Shown one piece after another: positions 20,520-28,817 of a stretch of DNA of 64,000 nt (its first letter is position 1; each line of letters opens with the position of its first letter). The notes under the pieces were generated by a model. It was not told the DNA's origin. It worked only from the letters and a program-made list of their open reading frames with translations, and did no database searches. A program made the translations under genes and the position numbers. The DNA comes from Streptomyces iakyrus (lineage in GTDB: Bacteria > Actinomycetota > Actinomycetes > Streptomycetales > Streptomycetaceae), in NCBI RefSeq assembly GCF_000717055.1, contig NZ_JNXI01000015.1, positions 283,719 through 347,718 of the forward strand, read 5' to 3'.

Positions 20520-21275
20520 TCAGAAGCCGTGCCGCGCGCCACCGTCGACCGGCACCATGACCCCGGTCAGATAAGAGGCCGCCGGCGACATCAGGAACGC
20601 CGCCACCCGCCCGAACTCCTCCGGAGTCCCGTACCGCCGCAGCGGAATGCGCGATTCCGACGCCGCCCGGGTCGCCTCGGGATCAGCCGACAGCGCGTCC
20701 AGCTGCCGTACCCGGTCCGTGTCGATCCGCCCGGGCAGGACACCGACCACCCTGATGCCCCGCGGCCCCAGCTCGTCGGAGAGCGACTTGGCGAACCCCG
20801 CCAGCCCGGGCCGCAGCCCGTTCGAGATGGTCAGCCCCGGAATCGGCTCGTACACCGACCCGGACAGCACGAACCCGATGACACCCCCGGCCTCCAGCTC
20901 GGCCGCCGCGGCGCGAGCCAGCCGGACCGCACCCAGGAACACCGACTCGAACGCCGCCTGCCACTGCTCGTCCGTGTTGTCCGCGACGAACCCGGCCGGC
21001 GGCCCGCCCACGCTGACGAGGACACCGTTGAAACGGCCGAAGCGCTCCCGCGCGGTACCGATCAGCCGGGCCGCCGCCTCAGGGTCCGCGTTGTCGACGG
21101 CCACCCCGACCGCGTTCGGTCCCAGCTCGGCCGCCGCTTCGGCGACGCTCTTCTCGTCCCGCCCCGAGACGACCACCTTCGCCCCGTCCGCGACGAGCTG
21201 ACGCGCGGTGGCGTTGCCGAGGCCGCGCGTGGCTCCGGTGACGACGTACACCCGGTCCTTCAGTCCAAGATCCAT
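20520..21275 (-). CDS. SDR family oxidoreductase
   Basis: A classical short-chain dehydrogenase of 251 residues from the ATG at 21275 (MDLGLKDRVY). The Rossmann motif VTGATRGLGNA lies near residues 11-21, the NAD(P)-type AVDNADPEAA follows, and the region SVGGPPAGF stands where many SDRs have NNAG. The catalytic Tyr-x3-Lys is not in its usual form: the sequence around SNGLRPGLAGFAKSLSDELG shows a lysine but no clear YxxxK. It may therefore have altered activity. The stop lies 24 bp from the amaP stop, facing it. Confidence 0.88.
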   Translation of the reverse strand: MDLGLKDRVYVVTGATRGLGNATARQLVADGAKVVVSGRDEKSVAEAAAELGPNAVGVAVDNADPEAAARLIGTARERFGRFNGVLVSVGGPPAGFVADNTDEQWQAAFESVFLGAVRLARAAAAELEAGGVIGFVLSGSVYEPIPGLTISNGLRPGLAGFAKSLSDELGPRGIRVVGVLPGRIDTDRVRQLDALSADPEATRAASESRIPLRRYGTPEEFGRVAAFLMSPAASYLTGVMVPVDGGARHGF

Positions 21276-21279
21276 GGTC

Positions 21280-23061
21280 CTATCCTGCCCCGTCCGCACC
21301 GAACAGGGCGAGGGCGGTGTTCACCAGTCCGATGTGACTGAAGGCCTGCGGGAAGTTGCCGAGGTGCCGGCCGGTCACCGGGTCGAACTCCTCGGACAGC
21401 AGCCCGACGTCGTTGGCGAGCCCCGCCAGCCGCTCGAACAGCTCGCGGGCCTCCTTCGTGCGCCCCGTCATGTACAGGGCGTCCGCGAGCCAGAACGAGC
21501 ACACCAGGAACACGCCCTCGCCGCCGGGCAGCCCGTCGTCCGTGTCGGCCGTGCTGTAGCGGAGCAGGAAACCGCCGTGGGTCAGTTCGTCGCGGACCGC
21601 GTCGATGGTGCCGAGCACCCGCGGATCGTCCGGCGGCAGGAACCCGACGCGCGGGATGAGCAGCAGCGCCGCGTCCAGTTCGCGTGAGCCGTAGGACTGC
21701 GTGAAGGTGTTGCGTTCCGGGTCGTAGCCCTTCTCGCACACCTCCTGGTGCACCTCGTCGCGCAGCGCGCGCCAGGCGTCCAGGTCGCCGTCCAGCTCCG
21801 GGTGGCGCTCCAGGGTGCGGACGGCACGGTCGGCGGCCACCCACACCATCACCTTCGAGTGCACGAACTGGCGCCGGCCGCCGCGCACCTCCCACAGTCC
21901 TTCGTCCGGCTGCCGCCAGTTGGTGCGCAGGAAGTCCATCAGGGCCGTCTGCAGCGCCCACACGTCGGGCTGGGCGGACAGGCCCGACTCGCGGGCGAGG
22001 GACAGGGAGTCCATGACCTCGCCCCAGACGTCCAGCTGGAGCTGGTTCACGGCGTCGTTGCCGATGCGCACGGGGGCGGACCCGGCGAAGCCGGAGAGCC
22101 ACGGCAGCTCGAACTCGGGCAGCCGCCGTTCGCCCGCCACGCCGTACATGATCTGCAGGTCCGCCGGGTCGCCCGCCACCGCGCGCAGCAGCCAGTTCCG
22201 CCAGGCCTCCGCCTCCTCCTGATAGCCCGCCGCGAGCAGCGCGTTCAGGGTGAGGGTGGAGTCGCGCAGCCAGCAGAAGCGGTAGTCCCAGTTGCGCACC
22301 CCGCCCGGCTCCTCGGGCAGCGAGGTGGTGGGGGCGGCGACGATGCCGCCCGTCGGGGCGTAGGTGAGCGCCTTGAGGGTGATCAGGGAGCGGACGACGG
22401 CGTCCCGGTGCGGGCCGTCGTAGCGGCAGCGCGACGCCCAGGCCTGCCAGTCCTCCACGCTGTGGCGCAGTGCGTCGTAGGGGTCGACGAGCGGGGGGCG
22501 CGGCTCGTGGGAAGGGTGCCAGGTCAGGACGAACGCGACCTTCTCGCCCTTCTTGACGGTGAACTCCGCGTGGGTGCCGAAGTCCTCGCCCCAGCTGGTC
22601 ACCTCAGGCTCGCTGCGCAGCCAGGTCGAGTCCGGGCCGGCGACGGCGACGCGGTGGCCGTCGACCCGGCGCACCCAGGGGATGATCGAGCCGTAGTCGA
22701 AGCGCAGCTTCAGGACGCTGTGCAGCGTCACCTCGCCGTCGAGGCCCTCGACGATGCGAACGAGGTCGGGGGCGCGGTCGCGCTGGGGCATCAGGTCGGT
22801 GACCCGGACCGCCCCTTGCGCCGTCTCCCATTCGGTGTCCAGGACGAGGGTGTCGGGGCGGTAGGCACGCCGGGTGCAGCGGTCCGCCCCGACGGGGGCG
22901 ATGCGCCAGTACCCGTTGTCCTCGTCCCCGAGCAGTCTGGCGAAACAGGCGGCGGAGTCGAAGCGGGGCAGACACAACCAGTCGACGGAGCCGTCCATAC
23001 CGACCAGGGCCGCGGTCTGCTCGTCGCCGATGAGCGCGTAGTCCTCGATGCTGGGATGCAC
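21280..23061 (-). CDS. Glycoside hydrolase family 15 protein
   Basis: This is a GH15 (glucoamylase/trehalase fold) protein with 593 residues from the GTG at 23061; a TTG at 23094 is the alternative. The N-terminal beta domain begins VHPSIEDYALIGDEQTAALV and GMDGSVDWLCLPRFDS. The (alpha/alpha)6 domain contains NWDYRFCWLRDSTLTLNALL, which carries the usual catalytic-type Trp/Arg/Asp residues, and later DEGLWEVRGGRRQFVHSKVM and FLVCSFWLADALYMTGR. Actinobacterial members include trehalases, so trehalose is the likeliest substrate, not proven. No signal peptide. Confidence 0.93.
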   Translation of the reverse strand: MHPSIEDYALIGDEQTAALVGMDGSVDWLCLPRFDSAACFARLLGDEDNGYWRIAPVGADRCTRRAYRPDTLVLDTEWETAQGAVRVTDLMPQRDRAPDLVRIVEGLDGEVTLHSVLKLRFDYGSIIPWVRRVDGHRVAVAGPDSTWLRSEPEVTSWGEDFGTHAEFTVKKGEKVAFVLTWHPSHEPRPPLVDPYDALRHSVEDWQAWASRCRYDGPHRDAVVRSLITLKALTYAPTGGIVAAPTTSLPEEPGGVRNWDYRFCWLRDSTLTLNALLAAGYQEEAEAWRNWLLRAVAGDPADLQIMYGVAGERRLPEFELPWLSGFAGSAPVRIGNDAVNQLQLDVWGEVMDSLSLARESGLSAQPDVWALQTALMDFLRTNWRQPDEGLWEVRGGRRQFVHSKVMVWVAADRAVRTLERHPELDGDLDAWRALRDEVHQEVCEKGYDPERNTFTQSYGSRELDAALLLIPRVGFLPPDDPRVLGTIDAVRDELTHGGFLLRYSTADTDDGLPGGEGVFLVCSFWLADALYMTGRTKEARELFERLAGLANDVGLLSEEFDPVTGRHLGNFPQAFSHIGLVNTALALFGADGAG

Positions 23062-23221
23062 GGAGTGCGGGTTCCCGGCAACTCGGCGTGGCAATCAGGG
23101 CGGGGCCGGGGGAGTGATGTGTCCCGGACACCGGGGGCGGGGCCCCGGCGCGCCACCGGGCGTGTGCGCCGCGCCCGGTACCCCCGGCTCGGGCCGGGTA
23201 CCGGCTGCGCGCGCCGGAGCG

Positions 23222-24019
23222 CTACACCGCGGCCGGCTCGGACGCCGTCGCGTCGGGTCGCTCGGCCGCCTTCTGGGCCCGCTCCCGGGCCTCGCGGCGG
23301 GCCAGGACCACCCAGCCGACCGGGACGGCCGCGGAGAACAGCCACCACTGGATGGCGTACGCGTAGTTCAGCGCGGCGTCCTCCTTGCCGGGGTCGCCCA
23401 GCAGCTCGGGGGTGTCGCCCTTGGGCTCGGGAGCCGTCTGGAAGATGTAGCCGCCGAGCACCGTGGCGCCCAGGCGACGGGCCTGCTGCTCGCTGTTGAT
23501 CAGCATGATCTGCCGGTCCGGCAGGCCCTGGAGGTTCTTGATGCCGCTCGCCGCGGTCGTCTCGTCGGGCATCAGCCGCCCCTCGACGGTGACCTCACCG
23601 CCCGGCGGCGCGGGGACCTTCGGGAACGCGGTCTGGCTCGGGCCGTCGGAGGGGATCCACCCCCGGTTGACCAGCAGGACCTTGCCGTCGTCCAGGACGA
23701 AGGGGGTCAGCACGTGGTAGCCGACCTCGTCGTCGGAGTTGGTGCGGCGCCGGACGACGACCTCGTCCTCCGTGTCGAAGCGGCCCTTCGCCGTGACGGT
23801 CCGGTACCGCTCGGTGCTGGTCACGGTGTGCCCGGGCGCCGTCAGCTTCTCCACGGGCACCGGCTCGGCGGCCAGCGCGTCGGTGACCAGCTGGTTCCGG
23901 GCGGTGCGCTCGTCGTAGCGGTGCATCTGCCAGATGCCCAGCCTGATCATCGTGGGGATGAGAAGCAGGGCGATCAACGTGAGGATCACCCACTGCCGGG
24001 ACATCAGGAAGCGGTACAC
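23222..24019 (-). CDS. SURF1 family cytochrome oxidase biogenesis protein
   Basis: SURF1 proteins assist heme a insertion into cytochrome c oxidase. It has about 265 residues from the GTG at 24019. The first span is WVILTLIALLLIPTMIRLGI with the conserved W-Q in GIWQMHRYDERTARN. A large extracytoplasmic domain follows (GRFDTEDEVVVRRRTN; HVLTPFVLDDGKVLLVNRGW), and a second span near the C-terminus is FSAAVPVGWVVLARR. The start is uncertain: ATG 24052 and ATG 24004 are also in frame, and the chosen GTG touches a strong hairpin. Confidence 0.9.
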   Translation of the reverse strand: MYRFLMSRQWVILTLIALLLIPTMIRLGIWQMHRYDERTARNQLVTDALAAEPVPVEKLTAPGHTVTSTERYRTVTAKGRFDTEDEVVVRRRTNSDDEVGYHVLTPFVLDDGKVLLVNRGWIPSDGPSQTAFPKVPAPPGGEVTVEGRLMPDETTAASGIKNLQGLPDRQIMLINSEQQARRLGATVLGGYIFQTAPEPKGDTPELLGDPGKEDAALNYAYAIQWWLFSAAVPVGWVVLARREARERAQKAAERPDATASEPAAV

Positions 24020-24047
24020 CCCACGACCGTACAACTCGGTCGTGGGG
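24017..24047 (-). promoter_or_regulatory. Hairpin abutting the SURF1 start codon
   Basis: An 11-bp perfect inverted repeat, CCCCACGACCG at 24019-24029 and its complement at 24037-24047, ends exactly at the G of the chosen GTG. Either this is a terminator or attenuator for the zinc-protein transcript, or it hides the SURF1 translation start. No U-tract follows. Confidence 0.5.
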
Positions 24048-24068
24048 TGCATTCAGGTGGGTACCGGT

Positions 24069-24302
24069 TCACACCTTGTCGACGATGCCCACCTTTCCCT
24101 CCGCGCGGGCGCAGTGGGCGCCGCAGTACCAGTGGCCCTCGACCTCGACGCCCTGGCCGATGATCTGCACCCGGCAGTGCTCGCAGATGGGGGCCATGCG
24201 GTGGATCGCGCAGGAGAAGCAGTCGAAGACATGCACCGCGCCCTGCGCGTGCACCTCGAAGGTCATTCCGTACTGATTGCCACATACCTCACAGGTCGCC
24301 AT
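24069..24302 (-). CDS. Small zinc-binding protein
   Basis: The product has 77 residues from the ATG at 24302 (MATCEVCGNQYGMTFEVHAQ). It contains two zinc-ribbon-like groups, CEVC paired with CFSC-x-x-H, and CEHC with a final CGAHC. The second looks like a LIM-type treble clef. The function is unknown. The longer upstream frame adds nothing family-like and lacks a ribosome binding site. Confidence 0.8.
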   Translation of the reverse strand: MATCEVCGNQYGMTFEVHAQGAVHVFDCFSCAIHRMAPICEHCRVQIIGQGVEVEGHWYCGAHCARAEGKVGIVDKV

Positions 24303-24400
24303 GCGCCACAGGGTGAGCCGTCCTTCCCGCGCGGGCGAGCGGCCGCCGGGCGAGTCGCCCGGCAATCACCCGTCCGTACGGTTGCTGCTCCGGCGGACGC

Positions 24401-25402
24401 TCACCCCTCCGACGCCGGCTCCACGTCCGCGAGGAGCTGTCCGAACGCCGCCTCGTCCACGACGGGCGTACCGAACTGCCGGGCCTTGACGACCTTGGAC
24501 GTGCCCGAGTCCGGGTCGTTCGTGACGAGCAGGCTGGTCAGCCGGGACAGGCTCGTGGCCACATGCAGCCCGGCCTCGGTCGCGCGGTCCTCCAGCAGGT
24601 CCCGCTCGGTGGAGGTGTCACCGGAGAAGGCGACCCGCATGCCCTGCTTGAGCCGCCCGCCCGCCTGGTAGCGCCCGGGGTTGGGGTAGGGGCAGGCGGG
24701 GCGCTTGCGGGACGGGCGCCAACTGCTCGGCCGGTAGCCGCCGTAGCCCCCAGGGCCCGCCTGCTGCCCGATCCGGGGCGCGGCGGGGCGGTCCGCCCAT
24801 TCGGTCAGCGGCCGGCACTCGTGCAGCGGCAGCCGTACGTTGTTCGCCGCCGCGGCCCGCAGGCTCGGCCGGAACGCCTCCGCCAGCACGCGCGCGTCGT
24901 CCAGCGCGTGGTGCGCCCTCTGCTGGACGACGCCGAAGTGCGCGGCGAGGGACTCCAGCTTGTGGTTGGGCAGCGGCAGCCCGAGCTCCTTGGACAGCGC
25001 GATGGTGCACAGCCGCTGCTTCACCGGCGCCTCGCGCTCGGCGCGTGCGTACTCCCGGGCGATCATCTGCCAGTCGAAGACGGCGTTGTGCGCGACGAGC
25101 ACCCGCCCCGCCAGCCGGGCGGTGAACTCCTCCGCGATGTCGGGGAAGAGGGGCGCTCCTTCGAGCGCCTCGCTCGTCAGCCCGTGGATCCACACGGGGC
25201 CCGGGTCGCGCTCGGGGTTGACCGTCGTGTACCAGTGGTCCTCGACCTCGCCGCGCTCGTCCAGCCGGTAGACCGCCGCGGAGATGATGCGGTCGTCCCG
25301 GGCCAGGCCCGTGGTCTCCACGTCAACGACCGCGTACCCCTTGGGATACGCGGCCGGCCACGGCGTGGCAGAGAACACTGCGGTCGTCAGGTCTTCCAGC
25401 AT
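24401..25402 (-). CDS. DEDDh exonuclease with C-terminal BRCT domain
   Basis: A 333-residue DNA polymerase III epsilon-like 3'-5' exonuclease. The first exonuclease motif is VVDVETTGLARDD (about 25-37), the second is VAHNAVFDWQMIAREY, and the third is AHHALDDARVLAEAF with the His of DEDDh. A Gly/Pro-rich linker of about 50 residues leads to a BRCT domain (LKQGMRVAFSGDTSTERDLL to VTNDPDSGTSKVVKARQFG) like that of DNA ligase. This combination is common in actinobacteria and is a repair or processing enzyme rather than the replicative epsilon. Confidence 0.92.
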   Translation of the reverse strand: MLEDLTTAVFSATPWPAAYPKGYAVVDVETTGLARDDRIISAAVYRLDERGEVEDHWYTTVNPERDPGPVWIHGLTSEALEGAPLFPDIAEEFTARLAGRVLVAHNAVFDWQMIAREYARAEREAPVKQRLCTIALSKELGLPLPNHKLESLAAHFGVVQQRAHHALDDARVLAEAFRPSLRAAAANNVRLPLHECRPLTEWADRPAAPRIGQQAGPGGYGGYRPSSWRPSRKRPACPYPNPGRYQAGGRLKQGMRVAFSGDTSTERDLLEDRATEAGLHVATSLSRLTSLLVTNDPDSGTSKVVKARQFGTPVVDEAAFGQLLADVEPASEG

Positions 25403-25562
25403 GGTTCCTGAGGATACGGGCCGTGGCTGACACCGCCGTCCGCCAGGTGCGCACGCCGGGCCCTTCCGATGCCCCCTCAGGCGGGTTGTCCGGTCTGTCC
25501 GTTCGCGGGGCGTACGTCTGATCGATGCTCAGCCGATCACCGCGGATCCGGCCGCGCCGCCG

Positions 25563-26570
25563 TCACCAGCGGATGGGCAGCGGAAGCGCCGTCAGCAGTC
25601 CGGACGCCGCCACCGCCAGCCCCAGGACGGCCACCTCCGCCCGGGCCGGCGCACAGGCGGTCAGCGGGTCGGCCGCCCGGCGCAGCCGCCGCCGGGCCCA
25701 CACGGCGAGGGCGGCGACGACCGCCACGAGCAGCACCTTGGCGAGCAGCGCGCGCCCGTACGCCGTTCCCGTCAGCTGCTCCAGGACCGTCTCCGGCGGC
25801 ATCCGGCGCAGCGAACTGCACACGCCCGTCGCGGTGATGGCGGCGAGCAGCACGAGCGCCACGCGCGCGTAGAGACCCAGCAGGGCCGCGCCCGCCGTGC
25901 GGGGCCACAGCCGGAGGGTGCGCAGGGCGTGCAGCAGGCCGCCCGCCCACAGCGCCGCGCACGTCAGATGGACGAGCGTCAGCGCGGAGCCGGTCAGCGG
26001 GCCGTGCTCGGTCGGGGGGTGTGCGCGCAGGGCCTCGGCGACGACCACGGCGGCCAGCGGCCACACCTGCGTGACCGGCCGGCGCGACAGGGTGCACAGC
26101 CCCGCCGCGAGGAACGCGTTGACCTCCAGCAGGGCGAGCTTGCCGTCCCGGGACGCGTAGAGCCCGCCGGCGTCGATGTCCGCCACGTGGTCCGGCACGA
26201 GATTGCCGGTCGCCACGACCGAGGCGAGCCCCAGGGCGGCGGCGAAACCGGCGGCGGCCGCGGCGGGGGACCAGCTGCGGGGTACCGGATGCCCCTCCCC
26301 GCCGGGCAGCGAACGCGCCAGCCGGTTCACGAACAGCTCGCCGACGGGTATGCACAGCGCCGCGAACAGCACCGTACGCAGCAGGGCTATGCCACCGGCG
26401 CCCGGCGCCCCGGCCTCCCCGGTGCCGTGCAGCGCGGCGGGCGGGCCGAGCAGCGGTATCAGCGCGGCCAGCGCCACCAGCACCAGGAGGGCGACGGCCC
26501 GGCCGGCACCGGTGGGCCGCAGCGGCCGGCGCGAATCGGTCACCCGGGGTACGGGTCTTGGCGAAGTCAC
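25563..26570 (-). CDS. CopD-like integral membrane protein
   Basis: A protein of 335 residues with about nine hydrophobic spans. From the GTG at 26570 the first span is AVALLVLVALAALIPLLGPP. In the middle, LLEVNAFLAAGLCTL and LTLVHLTCAALWAGGLLHAL match the helices of CopD copper resistance proteins, including conserved His. It lacks the soluble CopC domain. No other copper gene is nearby, so copper import remains a family-level guess. The next upstream gene on this strand is a membrane protein 51 bp away. Confidence 0.8.
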   Translation of the reverse strand: MTSPRPVPRVTDSRRPLRPTGAGRAVALLVLVALAALIPLLGPPAALHGTGEAGAPGAGGIALLRTVLFAALCIPVGELFVNRLARSLPGGEGHPVPRSWSPAAAAAGFAAALGLASVVATGNLVPDHVADIDAGGLYASRDGKLALLEVNAFLAAGLCTLSRRPVTQVWPLAAVVVAEALRAHPPTEHGPLTGSALTLVHLTCAALWAGGLLHALRTLRLWPRTAGAALLGLYARVALVLLAAITATGVCSSLRRMPPETVLEQLTGTAYGRALLAKVLLVAVVAALAVWARRRLRRAADPLTACAPARAEVAVLGLAVAASGLLTALPLPIRW

Positions 26571-26621
26571 CCCAGGATCTTCACCAACCTCCACACGGCC
26601 GGGCAAGTCGGCCGAACGGCC

Positions 26622-27152
26622 TCAACCGACCCGGGAAGCGGTCGGCCACCGCAGCCGCACCTCCCTGTCCCGGTCCGACGGCCGCAGCTCCCACCCCAGC
26701 GCGAGCGCGGCTTCGGCGACGTACCACCCGCCGACCCCCCGGTAGGCCCGCAGGGGTATCGCCACCTCCGCGGGCGGCTTCGGCTTCTGAGGCTCGGCCG
26801 GTGCCGAGGCCAGGGCCGTCCGCTTGGCCACCGCTTTGTCCACCCGCGCCTTGTAGTACGCGACGTCGCCCTCATGACGCAGCTCGGGCCAGGTCACGCA
26901 CCAGGAGGCCAGACGTGCGACGCGACCCAGCGTCCTGCCCGTGGCGTTCAGGAAGCGGCCTTCGAAGGTGTCACTGAAGGGGGTGATGGCGTCGGCGAAC
27001 AGTCCGAGGACGAAGAAGACGGCAGCGGTCGCCGCCCACAGCACACACACCACCGGGAACCACACCACGCTCCCGGCGAACCGCAGTGCCAACTGCCACC
27101 GCGGCCGCGCGGGTCGGGCCGTCCAGGTCGCCGGATCCTCGTACACGTCCAT
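26622..27152 (-). CDS. Hypothetical membrane protein
   Basis: A 176-residue protein with one long or two short membrane segments, FAGSVVWFPVVCVLWAATAA and VFFVLGLFADAITPF, a cytoplasmic basic middle region (KARVDKAVAKRTALASAPAE) and a hydrophilic C-terminal domain, GGWYVAEAALALGWELRPSD. I do not recognise the family. A terminator lies between it and the upstream subtilase gene, so it has its own promoter. Confidence 0.75.
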   Translation of the reverse strand: MDVYEDPATWTARPARPRWQLALRFAGSVVWFPVVCVLWAATAAVFFVLGLFADAITPFSDTFEGRFLNATGRTLGRVARLASWCVTWPELRHEGDVAYYKARVDKAVAKRTALASAPAEPQKPKPPAEVAIPLRAYRGVGGWYVAEAALALGWELRPSDRDREVRLRWPTASRVG

Positions 27153-27176
27153 GACGGGGAATCCTGTCGCAGACGA

Positions 27177-27214
27177 GGAACGGGCCGGGCAGGTACCCCC
27201 GCCCGGCCCGTTCC
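27177..27214 (-). terminator. Terminator after the subtilase pair
   Basis: A 14-bp perfect inverted repeat, GGAACGGGCCGGGC and its complement, encloses a 10-nt loop 16 bp after the second subtilase. It is followed by CTTC on the plus strand and lacks a U-tract. Confidence 0.8.
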
Positions 27215-27229
27215 CTCTTCACATGAGCT

Positions 27230-28756
27230 CTACTTGGTCACCGCGTCCAGTGCGTCCGCGATGCCCCAGCCGTAGAAGCCGTTGCGGTTCTTGGAGCCCT
27301 CGCACACCGCGTCGATCTTGCCGTCGGCGTTGATGTCGTAGGGGTCCGTGCACGGCGTGGCGTCTGCCTCCGCGTACAGCAGGGCCTTCACCAGCGCCGG
27401 GGAGGCGTACGGGTGCGTCGACTTGATGAGGGCGGCGACGCCCGCGACGTGCGGGGACGCCATCGACGTACCGGCCATGTAGCCCCACTTGCCGCCCGGC
27501 AGCGTGCCCAGGATGAGGCCGCTCGTGGCCGGCGCCTCCGGCTTCTGGTACGCGGTCGAGTCACCGCCCGGGGCGGCTATGTCCGCAACGCCCAGACCGT
27601 AGTTGGAGAACGACGACTTGATGCCCTTCGCGCCCGTCGAGGCGACCGTGACGACACCCGGCAGCTGGGTCGGGATGTCGAGGCACTTCGAGGGGTCGAC
27701 GACCCGGTCGCCCGGCGTGGTGTCGTTCGGGGACGACGGGTCGGTTATCTCGTCGGAGGCGAGGTCGTAGTTCTCGTTGCCGGCCGCGGCGACGTTGACC
27801 GCGCCCTTCCTCTCCGCGTACTTCGCGGCCCGCGTGACGGCGTCCACGAGCGCCTTCTGGTCCGGGTCGTTCTTGCAGTTGAAGTACCAGGGGTCCGTGT
27901 AATAGCTGTTGTTCGTCACGTCGACCCCGTGCTCGGCCGCCCACACGAAGCCGCACACCACGGCCTCCGTGTAGAAGAAGCCGTCCGGGTTGGACACCTT
28001 GATGCCGGAGACCTTCACCCCGGGCGCGACACCCGTCATGCCGACGCCGTTCTTCGCGGCGGCGATCTCACCGGCGACGTGCGTGCCGTGCGGGCTCTCC
28101 GCGGCGCTCGGCCGCCAGGCCCCGTCGGCCGTGTCCGGCTTGCCCGACACACAGTTGACCGACGCCTTGCGGTCGAAGTTGGGCGCGATGTCGGGGTGCG
28201 TGTCGTCGACACCGGTGTCGATCACGGCGACCGTGACCTTCTTGCTGCCGAGCGTCTTCTCGTGCGCCTTGTCCGCCTTGATGGCGGGCAGGTCCCACTG
28301 CTGCGGCTCCAGCGGGTCCTGCCCGGCGGGCGCTTCGGCCTTCGCGACCTCGGCCGCGCTCAGCACCTTCGGCGCGCCCAGGTCCCCCGTCGACGCCGAG
28401 GGCAGCGGCGCGGTGCGGGTGGCGCCCGCCGACTGCACGCCGCGCACCTTGCGGATGGTCTTGGCGAAGTCGGCGTTCGAGGAGTGGACGACGATGACGC
28501 CGATCTGGTCGTACGACGTCACGACCGTCCCCCCGGCCTTGGCGACGGCCTTCTTCACGTACGCCGAAGTACGGTGCCCCGGTTTGACGTTGACGACGTA
28601 GCTGAGCTGGGTCGCGTCGGCCCGGGCCGACGCGGGAGCCGGGGCGTCCTCGGCGGCCGTGGCCACGGTGTTCGGCAGGAACGCGAGGGCTGTGGCCATG
28701 GCCATCCCGGCCGGGATCGCGACGGCGCGGCGGTAGCGCGCGTACGGCGCAGTCAT
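27230..28756 (-). CDS. Secreted subtilisin-like serine protease (S8), copy 2
   Basis: An extracellular protease of 508 residues with a signal peptide (MTAPYARYRRAVAIPAGMAM to VATAAEDAPA). An inhibitor-like propeptide follows, about residues 50-120. The catalytic domain has Asp180 in VAVIDTGVDDTHPD, His223 in HGTHVAGE, oxyanion Asn327 in AAAGNENYD and Ser431 in GTSMASPHVAG. A short acidic motif, YDINADGKIDAVC (about residue 475), looks like an EF-hand loop. It lies 61 bp after a close paralogue on the same strand and has the same domain layout, so the pair is a tandem duplication. Confidence 0.95.
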   Translation of the reverse strand: MTAPYARYRRAVAIPAGMAMATALAFLPNTVATAAEDAPAPASARADATQLSYVVNVKPGHRTSAYVKKAVAKAGGTVVTSYDQIGVIVVHSSNADFAKTIRKVRGVQSAGATRTAPLPSASTGDLGAPKVLSAAEVAKAEAPAGQDPLEPQQWDLPAIKADKAHEKTLGSKKVTVAVIDTGVDDTHPDIAPNFDRKASVNCVSGKPDTADGAWRPSAAESPHGTHVAGEIAAAKNGVGMTGVAPGVKVSGIKVSNPDGFFYTEAVVCGFVWAAEHGVDVTNNSYYTDPWYFNCKNDPDQKALVDAVTRAAKYAERKGAVNVAAAGNENYDLASDEITDPSSPNDTTPGDRVVDPSKCLDIPTQLPGVVTVASTGAKGIKSSFSNYGLGVADIAAPGGDSTAYQKPEAPATSGLILGTLPGGKWGYMAGTSMASPHVAGVAALIKSTHPYASPALVKALLYAEADATPCTDPYDINADGKIDAVCEGSKNRNGFYGWGIADALDAVTK

Positions 28757-28817
28757 GGTGTCTCCAGTTCGTTCAGGTACGTGCTGATCTTGCGGAGGGT
28801 CTCGATGGCGGGCCGGG

